The notes beneath the pieces were generated by a model. The model saw only the letters and a list, made by a program, of their open reading frames with translations, did not search any database and was not told where the DNA came from. From assembly GCF_031882575.1 (NCBI RefSeq), contig NZ_CP134772.1, positions 5,406,501 through 5,470,500 of the forward strand: a stretch of 64,000 bases of DNA, read 5' to 3'. This stretch comes from Pseudomonas sp. VD-NE ins (GTDB lineage: Bacteria; Pseudomonadota; Gammaproteobacteria; Pseudomonadales; Pseudomonadaceae). Made by a program: the position numbers and the translations under genes. This document shows positions 29,290 to 37,886 of the stretch, one piece after another (the first letter of the stretch is position 1; each line of letters begins with the position of its first letter).

Positions 29290-31098
29290 TCAACCGAAGG
29301 TAAAGGCGTAAGCCGATACGCCCGGGTCGAGAAATTCGATGGTGAAGGTTCGGTCCTGCACGCCGTCGTTTTGCCGCACCAACTGATACAGGCGTTGTTC
29401 GGTCACATGGCCCGTGCCGTCAGGAGCGACATCGACGCCATGGGCATCGCCCGGAACCTGGCCATCGATCATCACCTTGAAGCGCACGGGTTTGCCGTCC
29501 GCTGCCGGACCGAGCACCAGATGCAAGTCGCGGGCATGGAAGCGATAAACGATGCGACTGGCCGGTGCAACGGCCGTGGCACGCTCGGCACCCACCGACC
29601 ATTGACCGCCGAGGCTCCAGTCATTGAGTGCCAGTTTGTCCGGCGGGTTGTAGGCCGCGACCTTGTCAGGCACGAGGCTGGTTTCCGGTACGAAGTGTTC
29701 CGCACGCTGGTAGCCGACATAGGTTTCCGGCGACAGCACCTGATTCATGTCCGGTGCCTGCTGCACACCCTTGGCGTCAGCATTGATCAAGCCGTCCGCC
29801 ACGGTTTTCGCTCCCGCCTCACGCAGTAGTTGTTGTATGACGCGCTCCGACTCGGCGTAGTCCCCTTCGCCAAAGTGGTGGTAACGAATGCGTCCCTGAG
29901 CGTCGGCAAAGTAATGCGCTGGCCAGTATTCGTTGTTGAAGGCGCGCCAGATCTTGTAGTCGTTATCGATGGCGACCGGATAGTTGATGCCCAGTTCCTT
30001 CATGGCTTTGGTGACATTGCCCAGATCACGTTCGAAGGCGAACTCCGGCGCGTGTACACCGATCACTACCAGGCCCTGATCGCGATATTTCTCGGCCCAG
30101 GCTTTGACGTAGGGCAGAGTGCGCAGACAGTTGATGCAGGAGTAGGTCCAGAAATCCACCAGCACCACTTTGCCTTTCAACGCTTGTGCATCCAGCGGCG
30201 CTGAGTTGAGCCATTGGACGGCGCCATCAAGCGGCGGCAACTGGCCTTCGACCGGTAAAGTGCCTGGCGTTTTCGCGGCCATTTTCATTGCACCACCAGC
30301 GGCCATCATGCTGCCGATTGCAGCGCCTTCTTCAGCAGGAACCTGCGCCATCATCGTGCCGCTCGCCTTGGCAGATTTGCCCGACAGCTTGCCGACCAGT
30401 GCCTGCTCCAGACCACCGGTGGACGCCGTCGATAACCGTGCGAGAACACCGGTATCGAGCCCCAGTGCAATGGCCGCGACGCCGGCCAACATCAAGGCGC
30501 CGAGGCCACGACGAATCCACTCACCGGTGCCGATCGAGCGCTTCATCAGCGCAAAAACCTTACCGCCCAACAGCAGCGCCGCGGCGAGCGAGGTGGCGGC
30601 ACCCGCCGCGTAGGCGAGCAACAATAGCGTGGTGGCGATGCTTGCCCCTTGCAGCGCCGCACCGGTCAGAATCAGCCCCAGGATCGGCCCGGCGCAAGGT
30701 GCCCACAGCAGCCCCGTGGCGACCCCGATCAGAAACGAAGCGCCGGGACGCGGGCGATGGTCCTGCCCGGCGGCCTCCGACAGACGACTGCCGGCCGACA
30801 CCAACGGCCGGGTCAGACGCTCGGCCATATGCGGCAGCAGCAAGGTCAGCCCGAACAGCGCAACGAACAGCAACGCGAGCCAGCGCCCGTACTGATTGAC
30901 TTGCACCACCCAACCGCCGCCCACCGCCGCCAACGAGGCGACGAGCGCAAAGGTCACCGCCATCCCCGCCAGCAGCGGCAAGCCACTTTTGATAAACGGC
31001 TGCCCGGTGCGAGCGAAGACAAAAGGCAGCACCGGCAGGATGCACGGGCTGACAATCGTCAGCACACCACCGAGATAAGCGAGAACCAAGAGCCACAT
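29290..31098 (-). CDS. DipZ-like CcdA/thioredoxin fusion (thiol reductant transporter)
   Basis: A 602-residue fusion. The N-terminal CcdA/DsbD-beta-like membrane domain has about six segments (WLLVLAYLGGVLTIVSPC, with the conserved VSPCILP and WAPCAGPILG cysteines). A redoxin domain at about 265-410 carries the active-site CINC (FWTYSCINCLRTLP), and a C-terminal beta-sandwich domain follows (about 450-600). Such DipZ proteins carry electrons from cytoplasmic thioredoxin to periplasmic partners. Standing between msrB and msrA, it most likely recycles those two reductases (inferred). AGGACG precedes the ATG. Confidence 0.9.
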   Translation of the reverse strand: MWLLVLAYLGGVLTIVSPCILPVLPFVFARTGQPFIKSGLPLLAGMAVTFALVASLAAVGGGWVVQVNQYGRWLALLFVALFGLTLLLPHMAERLTRPLVSAGSRLSEAAGQDHRPRPGASFLIGVATGLLWAPCAGPILGLILTGAALQGASIATTLLLLAYAAGAATSLAAALLLGGKVFALMKRSIGTGEWIRRGLGALMLAGVAAIALGLDTGVLARLSTASTGGLEQALVGKLSGKSAKASGTMMAQVPAEEGAAIGSMMAAGGAMKMAAKTPGTLPVEGQLPPLDGAVQWLNSAPLDAQALKGKVVLVDFWTYSCINCLRTLPYVKAWAEKYRDQGLVVIGVHAPEFAFERDLGNVTKAMKELGINYPVAIDNDYKIWRAFNNEYWPAHYFADAQGRIRYHHFGEGDYAESERVIQQLLREAGAKTVADGLINADAKGVQQAPDMNQVLSPETYVGYQRAEHFVPETSLVPDKVAAYNPPDKLALNDWSLGGQWSVGAERATAVAPASRIVYRFHARDLHLVLGPAADGKPVRFKVMIDGQVPGDAHGVDVAPDGTGHVTEQRLYQLVRQNDGVQDRTFTIEFLDPGVSAYAFTFG

Positions 31099-31141
31099 AA
31101 ATTCGTCCTGTGTGAAGTGAAGATCGCGAGCGGGTCATGAC

Positions 31142-31660
31142 TCAAGCCCCCACGGCTTTGAAGGTCATCGCCAGGCCGTTCATGCAGTAGCGCAGACCGG
31201 TGGGCTTGGGACCGTCATCGAAAACATGGCCCAGATGGCCGCCGCAGCGACGACAGTGGACCTCGTCGCGGGACATGCCGAACGAACGGTCCTGACGCGT
31301 TGCCACCGCGTGTTCCAGCGGCGCCCAGAAACTCGGCCAACCGGTACGACTGTCGAATTTGGTGTCTGATGAAAACAGCGCCAGATCACAGCCGGCGCAG
31401 GCAAACGTGCCAGTGCGATGTTCGTTGTTGAGCGCGCTGGTATAGGCCCGTTCGGTGCCTTCCTCACGCAGGATCTGGTACTGCTCGTCGCTCAGGATCG
31501 AGTGCCATTCACTGTCGCTGTGCGTCACTTCGAACGCCTCGTCCGCGTGTGCCTCGCTGATCACCGCCGTGGCAGTCGACAATTTTGGCAATACACCCGC
31601 CACCAGGGCTGCAACCCCCAGCCCGCCGCCCGCTAACAGAATCTGTCGCCGTGAAAACAT
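31142..31660 (-). CDS. msrB: Exported peptide-methionine (R)-S-oxide reductase
   Basis: A 172-residue MsrB with a Tat-like leader (FSRRQILLAGGGLGVAALVAG). The zinc ligands Cys88, Cys91, Cys136 and Cys139 and the catalytic Cys159 (LRYCMNG) are present. It reduces the R-epimer and complements MsrA. I use the ATG at 31660, where the twin-arginine leader begins; an in-frame start at 31699 would bury it. It is the first gene of msrB-dipZ-msrA, divergent from the response regulator gene. Confidence 0.93.
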   Translation of the reverse strand: MFSRRQILLAGGGLGVAALVAGVLPKLSTATAVISEAHADEAFEVTHSDSEWHSILSDEQYQILREEGTERAYTSALNNEHRTGTFACAGCDLALFSSDTKFDSRTGWPSFWAPLEHAVATRQDRSFGMSRDEVHCRRCGGHLGHVFDDGPKPTGLRYCMNGLAMTFKAVGA

Positions 31661-31737
31661 GGCCGTCTCCAAAAATTCCAGATGCCCTTCATGGAACACA
31701 GCCTAGGCTTGGATTGATCGCCAAATCCTCACGGGAA

Positions 31738-31757
31738 GTTAACGAATTCGTGATAAC
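31738..31757. promoter_or_regulatory. Palindromic site between msrB and the two-component genes
   Basis: GTTAACGAATTCGTGATAAC: the core ACGAATTCGT is a perfect 10-bp palindrome flanked by GTTA and GATAAC. It lies in the 151-nt divergent gap, 55 nt from the regulator start. It is a candidate operator of the adjacent regulator; this is inference from symmetry and position only. Confidence 0.35.
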
Positions 31758-31811
31758 TCGCCCGGAGGAAAACCCGCACAATGCGCTTATCGCGCCGAAG
31801 GATTGAGCTTC

Positions 31812-32522
31812 ATGGAACAGACCAAACGCATCCTTGTGGTCGAGGATGACCGACACATCGCCGACCTGATTTGCCTCCATCTGCGGGACGAACAATTCGA
31901 GGTCACACACTGCGCCGACGGCGACGAAGGCATGCGCCTGCTGCAACAAGGTCATTGGGATGCACTGATCCTCGACCTGATGCTGCCGGGGGTCGACGGT
32001 CTGGAAATCTGCCGCCGCGCCCGCGCGATGGCCCGTTACACACCGATCATCATCACCAGCGCCCGCTCCAGTGAACTGCACCGCATCCTTGGCCTGGAAC
32101 TGGGCGCCGACGACTACCTCGCCAAGCCGTTTTCGATGCTGGAACTGGTCGCTCGGGTCAAAGCCTTGCTGCGCCGAGTCGACGCGATGGCGCGCAATCT
32201 TAAAATGGACGCCGGCAGCTTGAGTCTCGATGGCCTGACTATCGACCCGATCACCCGCGAAGTCAGCCTCGACGCTCTACGGCTGGACCTCACGCCTCGT
32301 GAGTTCGATCTGCTGTACTTCTTCGCCCGCCAACCGGGCAAAGTGTTCTCGCGCATGGATCTGCTCAACGCCGTCTGGGGTTACAGCCACGAGGGTTACG
32401 AACACACGGTCAACGCCCACATCAATCGCCTGCGGGCGAAGATCGAAAAAGACCCGGCACAGCCAGCGCGCATCCTCACCGTGTGGGGTCGCGGCTATAA
32501 ATTCGGTACCGAGCAGCCATGA
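31812..32522 (+). CDS. OmpR-family response regulator
   Basis: A 236-residue regulator: receiver domain at about 6-118 with the phosphoacceptor Asp55 (LILDLMLPG), acidic pair EDD at 11-13, Lys in LAKPF, then a winged-helix DNA-binding domain at about 135-232 (LTPREFDLLYFFARQPGK). It overlaps the downstream kinase gene by 4 nt (ATGA). Divergent from msrB, so a role in oxidised-methionine or hypochlorite stress is plausible, by analogy with HprRS and MsrPQ in E. coli. Confidence 0.92.
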   Translation: MEQTKRILVVEDDRHIADLICLHLRDEQFEVTHCADGDEGMRLLQQGHWDALILDLMLPGVDGLEICRRARAMARYTPIIITSARSSELHRILGLELGADDYLAKPFSMLELVARVKALLRRVDAMARNLKMDAGSLSLDGLTIDPITREVSLDALRLDLTPREFDLLYFFARQPGKVFSRMDLLNAVWGYSHEGYEHTVNAHINRLRAKIEKDPAQPARILTVWGRGYKFGTEQP

Positions 32523-34036
32523 AACTGACCCTGACGCAGCGCCTGTCCGTGGTATTCGCCGTGCTGCTGTTGGTGTGCTGCGGCACATCGGCTTGGCTGC
32601 AGGTGCGCTCCAGTCACATGCATGAGCTGGAAGTGGTGCAAGGCCTGTCGCGAGATCTGGCGCAGCACATCGCCCACGACACGGTGCTGATGGACAGCAA
32701 CGGTTTGATGCCCGGCGCTGTGCGTGAACTGTTCAGCCAACTGATGCTGGTCAACCCGAGTGTCGAGGTGTACCTGCTCGACACCGAGGGACGGATTGTC
32801 GGAAGTGCTGCGCCCGAAGGGCGGATACGCCGCCAGCAAATCGATCTGGCGCCGATTCGCCAACTGCTCAATGACGGGCCGTTGCCGATCCTGGGCGATG
32901 ACCCGCGCAGCGTTGATGGGCGCAAGGTGTTCAGCGCCGCGCCATTGCAGGTCAATGGCAAAGCCGCCGGCTATCTGTATGTAGTTCTGCTGAGCGAAGC
33001 TCATGATCGCTATGCCGAGCGAGGCGCCACCAGCGCCGCGCTCAACACCGCATTGCTTTCGATCGGACTGGTCGCGTTGCTGTGTTTGATTGCCGGTCTG
33101 ACGGCTTTCAATCTGATCACCCGGCCACTGCGCAGACTGACCGAAACCGTCAGCTGCTTCGACATAGACGGCGCGCCGTCACCTCAGCGCCTCACGACAC
33201 CTGTGGATAAAACCGCCGACCCGGACGAAATCGCCCTGCTGGATGCAGCGTTCCGTCAAATGCAAAACCGCCTCGGTGAACAGTGGCGCTCGCTTACGCG
33301 ACAGGATCAGGAGCGCCGCGAATTGGTGGCGAATATTTCCCACGACTTGCGCACGCCGCTGGCTTCGCTGCACGGGTATCTGGAAACCCTGCAACTGAAG
33401 GACGCCACGCTGTCGGCCGAGGAGCGTCGACGCTATCTCGGCATCGCTCTGGATCAAAGCCGCAAAGTGGGCGGTCTGGCGCAATCGCTGCTGGAACTGG
33501 TGCGTCTGGAGCACGGCTTTGTACAACCGGTGCTAGAGCGCTTTTCCCTGATCGATCTGGTGCAGGACATCTTTCAGAAATTCGAACTGACGGCCGAAGC
33601 GCGGCAGGTCGAACTCAAAGCTCATTTTGTGCCGAACCTGCCAACGGTCTGCGCCGACCTCGGATTGATCGAGCGGGTACTGACCAACCTGGTGGACAAT
33701 GCTTTACGGTATACACCTCTGGGCGGCGAGATCGAGTTCGATCTGAAACCCCAAGGGGCTTTGGTCGACGTGACGGTCAGTGACACCGGCCCCGGCATCG
33801 CTCCCGAGTTGCGCGAAGGCTTGTTCCTGCGCCCGTTCAATATCGGTGGCGCACGGCGTGACGGGGGATTTGGCCTGCGTATCGTGCACCGCATCCTGCA
33901 ATTGCATGGCCGTGAGATTGAGTTGCTCGACGTCAGCGGGAGCGGCGCAACGTTCCGCTTCTCGCTGCCAACGGATCAGCAAACCGCTGAACAATGGATG
34001 ATGCGTTCAATGAATTTGAACAGCTCCGGCAAATAG
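32519..34036 (+). CDS. Membrane sensor histidine kinase
   Basis: The 505-residue kinase has a membrane segment at about 9-26, a periplasmic sensor loop of about 150 residues, a second segment at about 177-200, HAMP, then HisKA with His275 (ANISHDLRTPL) and a HATPase domain with the N-box LVDNALRYTP and the G-box DTGPGIAPEL. It is translationally coupled to the response regulator. The periplasmic loop includes two methionine-rich stretches (DSNGLMPGAVRELFSQLMLV) but no recognised sensor domain. Confidence 0.92.
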   Translation: MKLTLTQRLSVVFAVLLLVCCGTSAWLQVRSSHMHELEVVQGLSRDLAQHIAHDTVLMDSNGLMPGAVRELFSQLMLVNPSVEVYLLDTEGRIVGSAAPEGRIRRQQIDLAPIRQLLNDGPLPILGDDPRSVDGRKVFSAAPLQVNGKAAGYLYVVLLSEAHDRYAERGATSAALNTALLSIGLVALLCLIAGLTAFNLITRPLRRLTETVSCFDIDGAPSPQRLTTPVDKTADPDEIALLDAAFRQMQNRLGEQWRSLTRQDQERRELVANISHDLRTPLASLHGYLETLQLKDATLSAEERRRYLGIALDQSRKVGGLAQSLLELVRLEHGFVQPVLERFSLIDLVQDIFQKFELTAEARQVELKAHFVPNLPTVCADLGLIERVLTNLVDNALRYTPLGGEIEFDLKPQGALVDVTVSDTGPGIAPELREGLFLRPFNIGGARRDGGFGLRIVHRILQLHGREIELLDVSGSGATFRFSLPTDQQTAEQWMMRSMNLNSSGK

Positions 34037-34154
34037 TTGAGACCGCCGGCCCGTTGCTCCGTGACAACGCCGCCCCGCTCCCCTAAATTAGTCGGCCTGA
34101 AAAAGCCCTCGGGTTTTCTCATCTCCACTCAAGTTAAAAAGTAGTGAAATTTCA

Positions 34155-34856
34155 ATGTCCGATTTCAACACCGCTGAATCCGTAGTCACCGAATCGTCCA
34201 AAGCGGAATACGAAAACTCCATCAATCTTTCACAACACCTGCCACAAGCCAAAATCATCAGCGAGATGGTCCTGGACGCGTTCCAGTCGACCCGCGAAAG
34301 CGACCAGATCCGCGAATTGCGCGCGGCGATCCGTCAGGCTCACGACAGCTTCGATGACGACAAGGCCTACGAGCTGATGGGCGAACTCAAGGCGCTGAAA
34401 GACGCCGAAGCCGCCGACCTCGCTGCTCTCGAAGACCTCAGCAGCAAGTTCTCGATCGGCCGCATTCTGTCCAGCTTCAAAGATGATCCGGCGTTCCAGG
34501 AAATCGTTTATGGCCTCGCGCTGAAAGTGCTGAACCAGACCCATCAGGCGATCAGCAACCCGAGTGGCGGCAAGAGCAAGGCTGCGAAGAAGAAAGAAGT
34601 CGAAATCTTCACCATCAGCAAGGACGGCATTAGCGTGACCTTGCCACTGCGCACACCACGCTCGCGCCTGAACGTTGACCGTGCAGCGCTTGAATTCCTC
34701 GGTTTCACCTTTATCGGTGAAGGCGAAGAAGCTGAGCTGGAAAGCGAAGTCTTCGTTGATAACGCTGGTACCGAGCAGGCAGTAAACCGCAAGAACATCA
34801 TCACCGCGCTGCAACAGCAGACTGCGTTTGATGGTTACAGCATCGCCGCGCAGTAA
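34155..34856 (+). CDS. Conserved cytoplasmic protein of unknown function
   Basis: A 233-residue acidic protein with no signal or membrane segment. Residues about 20-115 are helical and Asp/Glu-rich (LRAAIRQAHDSFDDDKAYEL). A short basic patch follows (KSKAAKKKEVE, about 143-153), then a beta-rich domain with ISKDGISVTLPLRTPRSRLN and a C-terminal helix. The two-part layout with a basic hinge looks regulatory or nucleic-acid related, but I cannot name a family. It stands alone and ends in a strong terminator. Confidence 0.72.
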   Translation: MSDFNTAESVVTESSKAEYENSINLSQHLPQAKIISEMVLDAFQSTRESDQIRELRAAIRQAHDSFDDDKAYELMGELKALKDAEAADLAALEDLSSKFSIGRILSSFKDDPAFQEIVYGLALKVLNQTHQAISNPSGGKSKAAKKKEVEIFTISKDGISVTLPLRTPRSRLNVDRAALEFLGFTFIGEGEEAELESEVFVDNAGTEQAVNRKNIITALQQQTAFDGYSIAAQ

Positions 34857-34875
34857 TAGCGCAGCCGCTGTATGA

Positions 34876-34914
34876 AAAAGCCCCGCGCTGAGTGATCAGG
34901 CGGGGCTTTTTTTT
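34876..34914 (+). terminator. Terminator after the gene at 34155
   Basis: AAAAAGCCCCGC, a 13-nt loop, GCGGGGC and eight T. It ends the single-gene unit; the run of A also allows function on the minus strand. Confidence 0.88.
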
Positions 34915-34948
34915 CGGCTGGTAATTGGCGGTGTTGCTTGGATTGTAG

Positions 34949-35111
34949 CCCCTCACCCCAGCCCTCTCCCCCAGGAGAGGGAGCCGATCTGCGTGCCGCT
35001 CAAGATTCGTGCTCGACGCGATATTCCGTTTCGACGCATCTCGCCCAACCACCCCGGTCAGTCCCCTCTCCCTACGGGCGGTCCGACGTTTCGGGAGGGT
35101 TAGGGTGAGGG
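34949..35111 (-). repeat. Composite CCCTCACCC intergenic repeat, copy A
   Basis: The ends are CCCCTCACCCCAGCCCTCTC and AGAGGG...GGTTAGGGTGAGGG. Read on the minus strand it gives the order seen in the other copies: CCCTCACCCTAACCCTC, then GGGGACTGACCG, a variable centre, then GAGAGGGCTGGGGTGAGGGG. It fills most of the gap between two convergent genes. Other copies are at 45343, 50155 and 57461. Confidence 0.8.
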
Positions 35112-35128
35112 CAAGCCGCCAAACCACC

Positions 35129-35620
35129 TCAAGCCGAAGGATGCAACGCCACAATCATGTCCACCTCAATCGCCGCATTCTTCGGCAACTGATACACACC
35201 GACTGTGGTGCGCGTGTGCCGGCCGGCATCGCCGAGTACATGACTGAACACGTCCGACGCACCGTTGGCCACTTCACTCAGGTCAACGAAGTCCGGCGTC
35301 GACTTCACGTACACGGTGACCCGCAACAACGCCTTGATCTTGTCCAGCGAACCCACCGCATCGACGATCAGCGCCAGACAACGCATTGCACTGATACTCG
35401 CGGCGGCTTGCGCATCCTTGAGGGTCAACTCCAGCCCAACCCGACCGGGGTATTGAATCTTGCCATGGGTACGCGGCACCATGCCGCTGATGTACAGCTC
35501 ATCATGATGACGGATCAGCGGCGCGTAATTGCCGCCGGCGGTGTTCTCACCATAAATGTCGTAGTTCAGCTCTTGGGCCAGGGCAATAAAACGCTCGTCG
35601 CAGGTCATCCTCTCAGTCAT
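35129..35620 (-). CDS. RidA-family protein
   Basis: A 163-residue YjgF/RidA-type protein. The typical strands ISGMVPRTHGKIQYPGRVG and the C-terminal TTVGVYQLPKNAAIEVDMIV are present, including an Arg (HTRTT) at the site used to bind enamine or imine intermediates. Its length is greater than RidA itself (about 128), placing it in a Rid subgroup of less certain activity. The gene upstream of it appears to have been deleted (see the relic at 35638). Confidence 0.88.
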   Translation of the reverse strand: MTERMTCDERFIALAQELNYDIYGENTAGGNYAPLIRHHDELYISGMVPRTHGKIQYPGRVGLELTLKDAQAAASISAMRCLALIVDAVGSLDKIKALLRVTVYVKSTPDFVDLSEVANGASDVFSHVLGDAGRHTRTTVGVYQLPKNAAIEVDMIVALHPSA

Positions 35621-35637
35621 TTCGCCCAGCCTTATGA

Positions 35638-35843
35638 TCAGTGCATGAAGAACCGCAGGTTAAGACCGATGATTGCCGGAGATTCGATTTGTGGCAGGTC
35701 ATCGACATAGTTGGATCCAAATCTAGGTGTTTCACGAAGTGATAGCAACCGGCCGCTAAGGCATCCTTCGCCACATTTTCACGGTGAGCCGCCATCTCTG
35801 CGACGCCCTGCATTAACTCAGCAAACAGATCGCGCTTTTTCAT
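35638..35843 (-). pseudogene. Deletion scar: antitoxin N-terminus joined to an outer-membrane-type C-terminus
   Basis: From the ATG at 35843 the minus strand encodes MKKRDLFAELMQGVAEMAAH, a start I recognise from helix-turn-helix antitoxins of RelE/HigB-type pairs, but similarity stops after about 22 residues. About 120 nt further on, another frame reads SLRETPRFGSNYVDDLPQIE to a stop at 35638, ending GLNLRFFMH, which has the alternating aromatic end of outer-membrane beta-barrels. The first frame stays open for 81 residues from 35858, but its tail is not protein-like. I read this as two gene fragments left by a deletion. The barrel assignment is weak. Confidence 0.5.
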
Positions 35844-35972
35844 CCAAACCTGCCCCATTAGAAAATAGCCTCTGGGATCCTAACTAATGAAAAGTTTTCT
35901 GAAGGTAGGAGATCTCTCTATAAGCAGACAGTCGTTTCCCAAAGACACGCTCAACCTTAAATAGCACCCAAC

Positions 35973-36009
35973 AAAAAACCCCGCACATCTCTCAATGTGC
36001 GGGGTTTTT
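35973..36009 (-). terminator. Terminator of the cyo operon
   Basis: AAAAAACCCCGCACAT, six-nt loop, ATGTGCGGGGTTTTT. On the minus strand it follows the cyoE stop by 17 nt. Symmetric enough to work both ways. Confidence 0.88.
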
Positions 36010-36025
36010 CTTCAAGCCTCGAACC

Positions 36026-36913
36026 TTACGGCGCGTACGTCAGCAGCAGCTCTGCGGGCACCTTGAAGTCCAGAGACATCATGACGCTCAACGCAGTGAT
36101 GGTGAAGATCGAGAACACGAACAGCTTGCGTGCCCAGACCGTGTCATCCACCGCTTTGTAGCCGGTCCAGGCCATGTACAACCAGTACATGCCCATGGCC
36201 GCGGCAACGGCGAGGTAGCTCATGCCGGCGTAACCGCTGAAGGTCAGCATCAAGGTCGCTACGAGGAACGCCAGGATGTAGAGCAGGATGTGCTTCTTGG
36301 CCACTTGAATCCCGCGCTTCACTGGCAACACCGGAATCGATGCGGCCAGGTAATCGTTGAAGCGGAAGATCGCGATGGCGTAGGAATGCGGCATCTGCCA
36401 AAGGCTGAACATCACCAGCAACGTCAGCGCGGCCATGTCGAAGCTGTTGGTTACGGCGACGTAACCGATCACTGGCGGCATGGCGCCCGACAGACTGCCC
36501 ACCAGCGTGCCGTGAACCGACTTGCGCTTGAGGTACAGGCTGTAGAAGCCGACGTAGATGATGAAACCGATTACGGCGAACAGGGCAGCCAACGGGTTGG
36601 CCACCTTGTACAACAACGCAACGCCGAGAACACCAAGGATGGTCGCGTAGACCAGGGCCAGTTTCAGGGAGATCAAGCCCTGCACCAGCACCCGGTTCTT
36701 GGTGCGTTCCATCTTCAGGTCGATGTCGCGGTCGATGCAGTTGTTGAACACGCAACCGGAGGCAACAACCAGGGATGTACCGATCATGGCAGCCAGAAAC
36801 ACCGCCAGATCCACATGCCCTTTCGAGGCCAGGAAGAACCCGCCTGCCACAGAAAGCACGTTACCGAAAATGATCCCCGGTTTGGTGATTTGGATAAAGT
36901 GCTTGAGCGACAT
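36026..36913 (-). CDS. cyoE: Protoheme IX farnesyltransferase (heme O synthase)
   Basis: A 295-residue UbiA-family prenyltransferase that turns heme b into heme o for the bo3 oxidase. The aspartate-rich motif [17 protein letters not shown] is at about residues 59-75, and about eight membrane segments follow. It is the last gene of cyoABCDE, 11 nt after cyoD. Length is normal. Confidence 0.96.
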   Translation of the reverse strand: MSLKHFIQITKPGIIFGNVLSVAGGFFLASKGHVDLAVFLAAMIGTSLVVASGCVFNNCIDRDIDLKMERTKNRVLVQGLISLKLALVYATILGVLGVALLYKVANPLAALFAVIGFIIYVGFYSLYLKRKSVHGTLVGSLSGAMPPVIGYVAVTNSFDMAALTLLVMFSLWQMPHSYAIAIFRFNDYLAASIPVLPVKRGIQVAKKHILLYILAFLVATLMLTFSGYAGMSYLAVAAAMGMYWLYMAWTGYKAVDDTVWARKLFVFSIFTITALSVMMSLDFKVPAELLLTYAP

Positions 36914-36924
36914 CGGGTCTTACC

Positions 36925-37260
36925 TCACTTCGCCATCATGTAGGTGTGGATGCTGAACATGATCCACAACGACAGGCCAACCAGCAGCACGATCACGATC
37001 GCCGTAAAGACGAATGCAATCACGTTGTTACGCTGAGCAATGGAACGGTCCAGGTGCAGGAAGTAATACAGGTGAACGATCACCTGGATCACTGCGAACA
37101 GCAGAACGATTGCCAGCGTGGTGGCCTTCGGCAGGCTCGGGTACATCACCAGACCGAATGGAATCACGGTCAGGATCACCGACAGGATGAAGCCAATGGC
37201 GTACGACTTTACGCTGCCGTGGCCAGCATCATGGCTGTCATGGGAGTGTGCATTAGCCAT
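36925..37260 (-). CDS. cyoD: Cytochrome o ubiquinol oxidase subunit IV
   Basis: A 111-residue protein with three membrane segments (YAIGFILSVILTVIPFGLVM, LAIVLLFAVIQVIVHLYYFL, VIAFVFTAIVIVLLVGLSLW), the CyoD topology. The ATG at 37260 overlaps the cyoC stop by one base. The His-rich N-terminus (NAHSHDSHDAGH) is common in pseudomonads. Helps assemble the Cu-B site in subunit I. Confidence 0.96.
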   Translation of the reverse strand: MANAHSHDSHDAGHGSVKSYAIGFILSVILTVIPFGLVMYPSLPKATTLAIVLLFAVIQVIVHLYYFLHLDRSIAQRNNVIAFVFTAIVIVLLVGLSLWIMFSIHTYMMAK

Positions 37261-37883
37261 TACAGAGTCCCCATCAGGTAAACAACGGTGAATACGCAGA
37301 TCCACACCACGTCCAGGAAGTGCCAGAACAGGCTCAGGCAGCTCAGACGGGTCTTGTTGGTCGCCGTCAGGCCGTGCTTGTTGACCTGGTACATCATGAT
37401 GCCCATCCAGATCAGACCCGCAGATACGTGCAGACCGTGGGTACCGACCAGGGTGAAGAACGCGGACAGGAAGCCCGAACGGCTAGGACCGAAGCCCTCG
37501 GAGATCAACAGGTGGAACTCGTTGATCTCCATGGCGATAAAGCCTGCGCCCAGCAGGAAGGTCATGAACAACCAACCCAGAACCTGCTGCTTCTTGCCTT
37601 TGAACAACGCCAGCATGGCGAAGCCGTAGGTGATCGAACTGAACAACAGCAGAGCGGTTTCGCCCAGCACGTATGGCAGTTCGAAGATGTCGTGGCCCGA
37701 CGGGCCACCGGCAACGTTGTTTACCAGTACTGCGTACACCGCGAAGATCGACGCAAACAGAATGCAGTCGGTCATCAGGTAGAGCCAGAAACCGTATACG
37801 GTCATCTCGCCCGAGTCGTGGTGATGGTCATCGTGCCCATGGTCACCATGGGCGTGTCCAACATTGGTCACTAAGTTCGACAT
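37260..37883 (-). CDS. cyoC: Cytochrome o ubiquinol oxidase subunit III
   Basis: A 207-residue protein with five membrane segments of the COX3 family. A His-rich N-terminal stretch ([17 protein letters not shown]) precedes [20 protein letters not shown]. It lies 3 nt after cyoB and shares one base with cyoD. Length typical for CyoC. Confidence 0.96.
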   Translation of the reverse strand: MSNLVTNVGHAHGDHGHDDHHHDSGEMTVYGFWLYLMTDCILFASIFAVYAVLVNNVAGGPSGHDIFELPYVLGETALLLFSSITYGFAMLALFKGKKQQVLGWLFMTFLLGAGFIAMEINEFHLLISEGFGPSRSGFLSAFFTLVGTHGLHVSAGLIWMGIMMYQVNKHGLTATNKTRLSCLSLFWHFLDVVWICVFTVVYLMGTL

Positions 37884-37886
37884 GGT

